Origin: Diploscapter coronatus
Lineage: Eukaryota; Nematoda; Chromadorea; Rhabditida; Rhabditidae
Length of the DNA stretch: 64,000 nt
NCBI GenBank assembly: GCA_964036155.1
Contig: OZ038422.1
Location: 76,469,201 to 76,533,200, forward strand
Direction of reading: 5' to 3'
Within the stretch, counting starts at the first letter, position 1, and every line of letters starts with the position of its first letter. Both the position numbers and the translations under genes were made by a program. Shown here one piece after another: positions 48,230 through 64,000 of this stretch. A model generated the notes under the pieces. The model was not told where the DNA came from. It made no database searches and saw only the letters and a program-made list of their open reading frames with translations.

Positions 48230-48841
48230 CCTCTCTTATATCAGAACATTCTGATGCATAACTCAAAGGACTCATGACTGACTTATATAACATTGCTCTC
48301 CCATTGTGGTTAGTCACTTTTTGGTTTATAAAGGTTAATCATATGAGCAGCTACTTTTCTCTAAATCTTTTAGATATTTTGTGACATTTAAAGGTAGAAC
48401 TAATCATTTTATCATTACGTTCCAATCGGAAACAATTCAAATCTATGGCTAATATTTATTTCTTGGAGTGAAAGGTCGTGATGGTAATGGCACTTCAATA
48501 ACGTACAGCTTCTCTGAATGAGCTATTTTTATATGTAGTACAAGAGATACGCTGATGATTTTTAGTCTACTATCATAACTTCTATATCAGTACTCATTCT
48601 CACTACTGCCAATCACGAGTATACAGGTGTAGACTATCAATGAAATGTTGAACTGATTTCAAAATTTTCCCGATCTTTCTGAAAATATTCTCGAATTGTC
48701 TCTAAGAGAATCTCTAATATTTCGTACTTTTTGAAAACCACGACTTTCCGTATTTTCTTGAATTTTCTAAAATTTTTAAATATTCTACATTCTTCAGATT
48801 CTCCTTAACAAAACAATTCCAACTTCTGTCTGCAGCGAATT

Positions 48842-54701
<5,860 letters not shown>

Positions 54702-55139
54702 AGCGAGCAGTGCAACTCTGCGCTCCGGCCCTCGTTTCATCACAATCACCCCCAACTGGTCTCTGACTTTATTCTTCTCCCACTTATTTCTTTGTTTTTT
54801 TACAAGAGTCCTTTTTTCCTTCTAGTGTCAAACTCCCATTCTCATGTGCAGTTTTAGCTCTTCTATCTTTTTCTCTGAAATGTGAAGATTTGATTTGATT
54901 GGAGGAATTTTGTCTCCTTCTGGATATGAGAAGTCCTGAATTTTTATCTGGCAGGTCTAAGTTATTTTTCTCTTTTCCTTTCTAACTCATCCATGTTTTA
55001 TTGCAATGAATACTTGATTTGATTTTTTTTATTAGGATTGGCATTGGTCGGCAAAAAGTGCCGACGTCCGTCCGGATTGACTCGGATAGGCACAATTTTC
55101 GCTGAAGAGTTTAGCTAAATCTTGACATCTGAATGCGAC

Positions 55140-55145
55140 AATAAA
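55140..55145 (+). terminator. Poly(A) signal of cdc-48
   Basis: AATAAA about 440 nt after the stop codon, at the end of a T-rich 3' UTR. Confidence 0.5.
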
Positions 55146-55385
55146 TTTATTTAAGTATATAATTAAGGAAATATTATAAGATTTTTTTCACTCATCGCAT
55201 ATTTTTATTTTTCTTTCAAATTTCAATTTAACTGATTTTATGTAATTTTTATATTATTTTATATATAGTTTGTATACTATTCAAATCATAGCATGGAATG
55301 TATAAAACTCTATTCGAATTTAAAGAAAAATTTCATACCTATTCGTGTAACTTTAGTTTGTCTCTAAATTGACTCAATATTTTAC

Positions 55386-55447
55386 CACATCATTTTTGAC
55401 TTATGATAAGCCTTAAAAAGTGAAATTTCTGTGAGAACTTTCAGAAA
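55386..55447 (+). repeat. Dispersed repeat, copy B
   Basis: Matches 38535-38594 in the same orientation over about 60 bp (shared CTTATGATAAGCC-like and GTGAAATTTCT blocks). Confidence 0.65.
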
Positions 55448-56547
55448 ATATTTTTTCGGGTTAAGATGGCTGAACGAAGATAATTATCATTGTGTGTATT
55501 TATACGATTAAAATAAACCTCATAAATCGATTCCCCGTACCCAATTACCCCAGGACACTTTACCCCATCCTTAGAGCTTCAGAAAAATCAAAGTTATGGC
55601 GTGATGTAAGATGAGACATAATATTATTATAATAAATAGTGTTTGACCACTATACAACGATGGGCCATAATTATGCAAAGTGATTATAGACTTGACTTCC
55701 CTATTTGAAATTTCGAGACCAGTAATCGATGAAAACAATGTTAGGAAGAGATAAGTGAGGAGTTCTCGAATCGTGAACGCCTTTGATTGCAATTCAATTC
55801 CAGATCGACATCGACGTACCATCGAATCCGATAGCATGAAACAGCGCGACGACAACGACGAGTTCAACCAGCCAGTGTCCAGATGAAAAGAGCTGCATTC
55901 CGATGAGGATGAGTTGAAAATGAGATCTTATTTCAATGTTTTCATCAAAATGTATGCAAATTTCTATTTTTGCGGATTGCTTTGAGGTTCTAAACGATGA
56001 ATAGAATAAAATAAAATTTATTAAATTTCATATATGAAGTCGGTTTTGGCAATATCACATTCTCGAGTCACATTGTAGAAGATAATACACATGTAAAATT
56101 CAACAAGTTTCATACATGACAAATCACAAAATTTCATAATAAATAGATTTAAAATTATGGATTTTACATACAAAAAATCGGTAAATTCTCCTCTAAAATG
56201 ACCTGATGCACGGTATTTACACGTATCTGAGCGCGGAATAAATTCATGTGATAGATAGGGAAAAGCTTTCCATTAATTCAATTATGAAAAATAACAAGAC
56301 ATTTCTTCTAAATTGTTTCATCAGCACGGTTTTAAAATATAAATTTGTATTGTAATAAAATCATAAGATTTTACACCTTATCAGGCTAATTTAAAGTCAG
56401 ATATCTTAATAAAGAATTGGGTTTGTTTTTCTTGAATTTGAACTAAGATAAAATTACGCAATGGATATCATAAAACCGTGCCAAAATTATCATATTTCGT
56501 GATTAAACTTTGGCAGTATTCTAAGTTTTATAGAAATGTCTTTCTTT

Positions 56548-59500
56548 TCACCGTTTGACGAGCAGTTTCGTGGCGATGAATTGCTCATAGGGTAGGGCGG
56601 ACTTGTACTTGTTGGCGAACTCGTTCAGAACAATCTTCCTCTTCGTGTGGTTGAAATGGAAGCTGAAACTTTATTTATTTCGAAAAACTAGTTTAAACAA
56701 ATGTTGGAAATAAAATCCTTTAATTTTATAAGATTGAAAGAAGAAAATTTTTGTCAGAAAAAAGATAACTTTAAGAAAAAAAATCCTACTTCTCAATTTC
56801 AGCGACATTTCTTCTGCTAATATTTAGCAGAGTGAGTCTGATGAACGAAGATAGACAATATTGCGACACGACGACCCCATCGATCAAAGGCAGGGCCTCT
56901 CCAAATCTGTTGGGTGATCCGCTAGTCCGAATTTGCACCAGCCCAGGTTCGATGAGCGATAAGAATAGGGCCAGATGTGCCGGTCTGGGCGGCTCCCTCG
57001 AGTTCGACATCGAAGACGAATTGCCGGCCGATGATTGCTTGTCGCCTCCGTCGTCGCACGTGCACAGTAGTTCGTCGATAGGGAAATGCGCCATGTCCTC
57101 AGGCTTTTCCAGCCAAACCAGTAATAATCGCAATTCAGAACTTCGTCTTGAGGGCGGAGCGTTACCTCCTGAAATTGGATTATTTTTCTCGAAAATTACT
57201 CATTTACGATTTAGCCAATCTAATTTATGAAACGAAGTTTCTTAGAAATGTTATATTTGAATTGCTCACCCATACTCGACCCGCCTCCAGAATACGGTTG
57301 AACGTCTCTTTCCAGTCCGCTAGTTGACGTTATTTTAGATCGGGAGTTATCACTCGTCGCGCTATCAAATGATAAATTGTCGGATTTATGATCATCCGAA
57401 GCGCCTGATTTGCTAATGTTTGAGGATCCTCCTAAATTAAACCTGAGTTCGCCGAAAATTCATTAAATTAAAATAATAATTGAGACTAATATATGCAAAT
57501 TTAGGAAAGGTTAAACTACTTACTTCTGGCACTAATAGCCTGATGACTGATCTGTTGCTTGAAAATGCGCATGCTCCGTTCAGTCGGCACGAGGAAGGCA
57601 ACCTCCGTGTCTCCGTCGGAATGCCACAAGGCGTGCGTCACTCCATCTAATAGATAGTGATCTACTGGGTCTGGGTCGGGGAGGGGTCCTAAATTTCCTT
57701 TATTTTTATCAAGTTTAAAATAGGGAATACTTTAACTCTGATTCCATTTTACAAATCTTCAAGTACAACTTGAAGTTAGGCTATTATAATTTAAGTTGTG
57801 ACTTTTAGTCCAATAGATTTCGACATCAGTTTTTTGTTGATCTTCAGTAATTTTAGAATCTAACTTTAAATAGAATAAAATAAAACCCACGTCTCTCATT
57901 CGAAAACGCCGTACTCCAATGTCCCGTCCAGGTGTCATGAACCCCAATCGTAATTCCCTCGCCGAGACCGTTCAAAAATGAGCAGAAATCAGCAGAGGTA
58001 TTTTGGATGTTCAACTGAAAAATAGTTGATTTTTCTTTCTCAAAATCAAAGATTATAAAAGTGTTCTATGTCCAACTGAAATGTTGAAATTTTACTCCTT
58101 TTGAAATAATAGAAAATATACCGCATTATCGAGAATATCGATCGGGGATCGTTGGCCCTCTTTGACATAGAAAATATGCGCGGTTTGAATAGAACGAGAT
58201 GGTGCGCAATCGACTGCGTCATGAAGATCAGCATAGAATTGGTCGCTAAATTTAGGAAAACTATTTTCGAAGAAAATGTATGAAGCAATATTTTAGGAGG
58301 ATTTTAAAATAAAATCAAGTTTACCTATTCGAACTATCCAAATACTTCAGACTCGTTCCGTAATTTGACTCATCCAAAAGACCGAAATCATACAGGAAAA
58401 TTCGAATTGAATCGCACGTTTTGACCGGTCTGAAATGAAATATTTTAAATTCAAAAAATAAAATTTAATAGAATAAAAAATAATTGAATTGAAAATATTA
58501 TAAAAAGAATTTTTGTTTAAAATCTTACTCAGGCGGTGTGACACCCCTTTCCTCACTCGATAATCGTCTCCAGACACTGTCAGTTTCCACTTTGCCTTCA
58601 TCTAATTCTCTTAGAATTCGGTTAGTCATTTCAGTCGGCCTCAGGTCCGTCATATCTCGGATTATAGAGTCTCTGAAATAAAAATAAAATAATTATTAAA
58701 AAAAAAAACTAGAATAAAAAGATTTAAAAAGAAACTCAATAAATTAAAATTCTTACAATCGGCAAGACTGTTTATGGAAATCTGGCGGGATGACGAAGTT
58801 CTTCCCCAAAGAGGGAGTAGGAGGAGGCGGGGGTTTTCCAGAGGCGGGTCGGCCTGAAATTTCTGGGTCAATACAAATTTTATTATTGACTATGATTCTT
58901 AAAAAAACACTCAAAATTTCAAAGAAAAATTAATTAAGATATAAATTTTCAATTAAAAAAAGCGAATAGGATAGGTAAAAGCATGAACCGGATGCATTTG
59001 AAGCTGTAGAAGAAGCTGGCGAATTTGCCGTACTCTGACTGGCTTGACTTAGTCCACTCCCAGGCAATTCCAAAGTGACTGTATTCGAGGGGGTCAAATT
59101 CGTTGATCCGGTAGCCGTTGTCGAAGACGATGAAGGCGATGAGGGCGATTGCACCTTAGGCAATCCGGAAATAATCGATCCAACAGGAGTGGACTCCGTG
59201 TTAGAAGAGGTCACTGAAATGGGAAAGCATAAAGCAATCGGGGAAAGGATAGAAGGTTGATTACTGTGATTTGGTGAATGTAGGTTAATGGAAGGTGATG
59301 GTAAAAGTAGTTAATTGCAAATTTGGACAATTCCTACATAAATTAAAATCAAAGTCATACTGATGAAAATGAAAGAAAATCATAATTTCATACAAAGAAC
59401 ATCTATGAAATTGTCCAAATTTTAATAAATTTAGCATATTTTTATTATCCATTTCATTCTAATTAGTGGTTTTAAAATTTAGAAAATGCCATACAAGCCG

Positions 59501-62500
59501 ATAGCGAAGTCCTGTTTTCCTCTTGGACGCTGGCCAGATTGGAGGACTGTGCTGAGTGACTTGAGAGAAGACTCGGCAGGGTGCATTCAGACACTGCTGA
59601 CGGAGCCACGGAAATTCCTGCTAAAGATTGAGTTCGAGTAGATACTGTATCTGAAAGAAAAAGGACAAGATAGGGATAAAAAGACATCAAAAGGCATTGC
59701 AAAAACGTTAGGAAATACTAGGAAGGGGTGAAAATGTAAGGAAAAGGTGAAAATTGTGCAATGTTATGCATGGAAAAAGCTAGCACAAAATGTTATCAAT
59801 TATGAATAAAGTTCAGAAGATTGGAGATTTTTTATTCTTTCATATAAGAAATCTCCTATTTTCTTTAAATTAAAGAAATTAGGCACCAAAATAATGTTTC
59901 CTTTAAAAACAAGCTTACCATCATTCGTAACGACTGACGGCCTTCCCGACGTTGTTGATTGTGGCGTTGATGGTGGGATGGACGATGCCACAGACATGGC
60001 AGAGGACAGATGGGGAGAGTCCGGATGGTAGCCCGCCGGGTAGGGACGAAGACATGCCACGCCCACTGAAATTAGAATTTTTAGTTAGTTTTGATTTCAA
60101 TTTAGAGTTAAATTGATTTTGAATCTTGCCTGAAGGTCCGCCTATTGGTGATCTTCTTACGTAAATCACTGCAGGACAGCCTAGAAAATTAAAAATGTGA
60201 TGAAATGCATGATAATATCGTATTTCTTCAACGAAATAACATGAAAGTCGATTTTTCTCACCTAAATTCTGTCAAAGGTTCGTTTTCTTATATTTTTTCA
60301 TTACGAATATTTCAGGTTTAATCACTGTATTTTTCCCAAGAAATAATAGAAAAAGGTTATTTTTATGCAGATTAATAAAGTTTCAATTGTAATAATTAAC
60401 CCTTACCATTTGTCAGTGGAAGAATGTGAGAAGCCTCATGCAGAGACAGCAAAGTGTCTCCGTTGACTAGAAAATGGACGAATTTGGAGGAATCGATTAA
60501 ATTCGAGCCGAATTTATGTTGTAGGCGTTTCTCGTCATTTAGGTAGGAAAGAGGTCGGCCCTGAATTAATTAAATTATAAAAAGTTATAAAACTAAAATA
60601 TTCAACATGCAATCAAGAGGATCTGAATTTAAACATAATGAATAAAGATTAGAATTATTTAATATTGGAATTGAATTTTAGACCTTTATGGTAGACAAAC
60701 GAGATCTTTTCCAAAAATACTTACCACAAGACAAAACAGCGAGTACATCAAGTATTCAGCGGCCTCGTACACCCTCTTCGATGCTGCCTTAGTTCCATCC
60801 GTATTCACGTCGGGCTTCTTCGATCCCGTAACTCCCAATTGCACTGCTTCTGCAACCGTCTGCAGGACTCCTTCGCACTCCGCCAGAATTGGAGCCGCAT
60901 TCAGCCAGACGGCAATTGAAACGTAGGCAGCTACGACCTAGAATATTCAGATAAATAGGTTGTTCTTGATTTTTAAAATATTTCAAACTTTACCGTAGAA
61001 TGAAGATCTTTCGAATGCATCGGAGGGGGCTTCATGAGTTGAGTCTCGATGAACCGACATAGCGAAGCAACAATTAATGACCCTGTGGAGACGTCTTCTG
61101 AAAATAAATAAAATAAAAAATCCATTTTCATGAATCGAAGATCTTGATTTTCCCATAGAATACAAAGATAAGTGAAAGTAGAGAAATTTAGAGCATGATC
61201 TTCAATTTTAAACAATTTCTTAAGGGATCCTTCTATAGAAATAATCAGAGAATTAAACAAATTAGAAGACTCACTATTATTGAACAGAACCGTCGGATGG
61301 ACCCTCGCCAGTGCATTCAATAAATCTATAGCTGCTAGGGATACTGAATGATCTCCAGTCCATTCAGCTCTAGCAAGACGATCACACACTGCCGAGACGA
61401 AGCCTCGGACGAACGAGACGCAGAGACCTCAAAATTATATTTTTTCAAGCTTATTGGAAATTACTTGTGTTTCAAAATTTCAAATTTGTAGTTTTTAGAA
61501 AGTAAATAAATTAGCATAAAATAATTGTTTAAAAGAATCTGACAATACACTGTTTTCAGGTTCGAATTTATAATTTTCGGAGTAGCTCAACATAGAAATG
61601 TAATAGAATATTTTATTTCCAAAAAGTTTACAAATTTCCAACCTTTCTCCGGGGCAGCTGACCCATTAGAAGCGGACACTATCTGTATCATTTCCTTGGT
61701 CTGTTCATCGTTCAATCCCAAATCGAAACTACAGCTTTCCTCCATTAGGACTGTACACATTGCTGAAAATATTAATCGAGTAAAATATCAGAAAGAATCT
61801 ATATTTTGAAACAGATAGAGTTCAATTTTATTTTAAAGGTATTCCCAAGTTAAAAAAAGTAAAATTTTACCTAAAGTAATATGTAGGTTAATTGGATCAG
61901 TTTCGTTTCTGAGACTGAAGACGAGGGTTTTGTAGATCCGAGCTCGGAGATGGAGGTAAGTGGGTGCAGACGATTTGAGGTTCGATGAATCATTGAATTC
62001 TAGGAAAAAAACAATTGATATTTTATCGAAAATTAACAAAATTAATTTTTCGGATTAAAATTAAATTAAAAAACGTTAACTCACGAGGTATTTTGCTCAT
62101 TCCGAAAGTGGTAGGCCAGCAAATGACAGAGGATAAAATTCTTAGGCAAGCCCGTCTCATCTCGACTTCGTTGATTGAAGGGTGAAGACGTAACTTAGAA
62201 CTCTCGATCAGAACAATATCCAGAGCGAATAAGTAGTGGGGCAACAGAACTTCGACACCTATGATCGTTTTTAAATTCGACGAACTTCAAGGGTAATGTT
62301 AAATTTTGTACCTGGAAGGCCCAACCGAAATAGATTTCTTCCATAGAAAAATAAGGCACACAGGACGACGCGATTTTTCTGAAGTCGAAAAATTAGCACA
62401 ACTGCATTTAATCTATTTTTCTGGCAAGAATGTCGTGATTTTTGAAACTAAGGAAAGCGGAATTGAATAAGCATGTGAAATGAGAGGTGGTGTTTCAAAG

Positions 62501-63957
62501 AAGAAAAAATCCCGGAATATTCGAAACTTTCACGCACCATGTTAATTGGAAAAATCTAGAATCGGTCAATTTGTCAAATAAAGTTGCAAATACTAACCTC
62601 AATTAGAGCTTGATACAGCGTTGCATAGAATGCCGATAGTTGCTGACTCGACAATTTTTCGTTCGACGATTTGGAACAGACAATTCTCAATAACGCCGAC
62701 AAAGCTGCTGCTCTACCTTAAATAAGAAAATGAAATTTAGATTTTTGAAAAAAATCGATTTAAAAATATCGAAAATTTGGACTGACCTGCAGAAATTCCA
62801 TCACAAGTTGTGGGCGAGAGAGCAGGTCCAGAAGAAAGATGCTCCAAGGAAGTTGAATCTCCAGCCATAGAGGAAGACGAGCTTCCTGAAAACGAATGAT
62901 TTGAAAAATCCGAACTATTGAATAAATTATCTTCAACCTTTCATGAAAATCGTCTTCTTCAACAGTTTTTACGAAATGAAAAACGAAATTTTTGAAAATT
63001 TTTACATCTTACCCATTTTTAAAAGTAGAAAATTCCTATCCAAAATAGGTCATTTGATAGGTAATTTTTGAGTAGTAAAATATTAAAAGCCAAAAAGTTG
63101 TTGAAACTTCCTTCGTTTTTTCTTCCCGAAGATAGTGGAATGTCATTTTCAATTTGTTGTTTTCGTTTCTTCTTTCTTTTCAAAAGATCTTTTTATAATT
63201 TCGATTTCTATTTCAAAGAAAATTGATTTATTTTCAATTTTTCTCACCGATGCTGCTCCTTTTCGGTCCTGTGGAGGCCATTGAATTCGCAGCGGCGTTG
63301 CCTGAGGCCGCTTGACTTCCGCTCATCGGGCTGATCATCATAGCTTCTGAAATTTCATGTTTTACCTTTTTGAATCATAGAAAATGAGTTGTAGAAAATC
63401 ATTTTATATTTCTGAATTTTATGCGAATTTTAAAATTGAAAAGACTACCTGGGCAGTCATCCAAATCCACGCTCGCCAGTGACAGACCCGAAATCACATC
63501 TGCAAAATACAAATATTTGGATAAAGTTCAGCTTTTCTCTACTCGTTTTTCTTTTATTATTTACTTATTTCTGATTCATCACTTATTCCCGATAAAAATC
63601 ATTGAAAATCTCAGGGTCACAAATCTAAAGTCCGACCTAAAAATTTCAAATCCCAGCCTCAAAATTTTAATTTCGGCCTCAAAAATTCGAATTCTGGCAA
63701 TCTTAATTTCGACATCTCTGATCTCAAATTAACTCAACCCCAGATCTTTAAAAAATCTCACACATATCGGCTGACTGAAGCGCTAAATGTGGCATGGCTC
63801 CTAATAGGTCGACATTCAATTTTCTCTTCGCGCAGGGCGATTTCACTGATTCGTGATTTTGACTAGAAGTCGATGGGCCGGGGAATTCAGTCAACTCAGA
63901 GTCCTTATTTGATGCTCTAGATGGAATATGCATCGAATGACAATGAAGACTTGACAT
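56548..63957 (-). CDS. hgap-2: Ral GTPase-activating protein beta subunit (RALGAPB / HGAP-2), 5' part missing
   Basis: Non-catalytic beta subunit that stabilises the RalGAP alpha subunit and so restrains Ral signalling. Conserved blocks, N to C: AGRAAALSALLRIVCSK (about 62.7 kb), VEVLLPHYLFALDIVL (62.2 kb), SLRNETDPINLHITLGAM (61.9 kb), KPPPMHSKDLHSTVVAAY (61.0 kb), HIFYVKEGQRSPIDIL and GVHDTWTGHWSTAF (about 58 kb), and PLIDGVVVSQYCLSSFIRLT (56.8 kb). The last exon ends LLVKR and TGA. Long Ser/Thr-rich linkers lie at about 59-60 kb and 63 kb. The human protein has roughly 500 residues before the first of these blocks; they are absent here and presumably lie beyond 64000. An in-frame TAA directly precedes ATG 63957, so this ATG is either an internal start or is bypassed by a splice acceptor just inside the exon (for example after ATGTCAAG). 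Confidence 0.85.
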
Positions 63958-64000
63958 TTAGCAATCGATCAATTATCAAACAAATAGCTGATAGCCAACG

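Larger units (their letters stand above)
44467..48841. other. Repeat-rich spacer upstream of cdc-48
   Basis: Holds a 1.5-kb foldback element and a 0.9-kb inverted-repeat element, listed separately. The 46.3-47.3 kb stretch has no supported gene. The final part is the cdc-48 promoter; tgcag at 48831-48835 lies six bases before the ATG and is a probable trans-splice acceptor. Confidence 0.55.
54702..56547. other. Convergent intergenic region downstream of cdc-48
   Basis: Starts with the cdc-48 3' UTR; an AATAAA lies at 55140-55145. A copy of the dispersed repeat is at 55386-55447. The remaining AT-rich sequence to 56547 shows nothing I can support as a gene. Confidence 0.55.

Overview
The window is nuclear DNA from a nematode. 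It is AT-rich. Genes are broken into many short exons with introns mostly of 45-150 nt ending in (t)tttcag, and several start codons lie a few bases after a free-standing tttcag/tgcag, as expected for spliced-leader trans-splicing or a 5'-UTR intron. Proteins match animal families. The species cannot be fixed from the sequence alone. Exon joins were made by hand from reading frame, splice sites and remembered family alignments.

Layout: (1) 248-4680 (+), a PLEKHG5/RHGF-2-type DH-PH RhoGEF, possibly open at its 5' end. (2) 4681-6968, a repeat-bearing spacer with a TA-flanked MITE and two smaller inverted repeats. (3) 6969-7324 (-), a small secreted peptide precursor with GATA motifs upstream. 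(4) 7325-12368, about 5 kb with no supported gene. (5) 12369-15031 (-), a protein read here as two tandem RNase H1-like folds lacking most catalytic acidic residues; it shares a 330-bp divergent promoter with (6) 15366-16625 (+), the ESCRT-III subunit VPS24/CHMP3. (7) 17657-25464 (-), a PTB-SH2 adaptor in the SHC order. (8) 25465-30445, spacer. (9) 30446-32520 (+), a secreted Tyr/Gln-rich protein ending in a thioredoxin-like CPGC segment. (10) 33371-38250 (+), a protein with ten zinc fingers in five pairs. (11) 39272-41867 (+), a secreted vWA plus C-type lectin protein, convergent with (12) 43202-44466 (-), an F-box/kelch protein. (13) 44467-48841, a spacer holding a 1.5-kb foldback element and a 0.9-kb inverted-repeat element. 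(14) 48842-54701 (+), CDC-48/p97. (15) 56548-63957 (-), the C-terminal two thirds of a RalGAP beta subunit; its N-terminal part should lie beyond the right edge.

The genes are not an operon or a pathway; this is ordinary mixed nematode gene content. Several encode conserved signalling and trafficking machinery (RhoGEF, SHC-like adaptor, RalGAP beta, ESCRT-III, p97) and several look lineage-specific (zinc-finger repeat protein, Tyr/Gln-rich secreted protein, vWA-lectin, F-box/kelch). The most unusual items are the tandem RNase H-like pseudoenzyme, a tandem triplication around one of its splice donors, a 64-bp hAT-like MITE with a perfect 8-bp target duplication, and the large foldback element.
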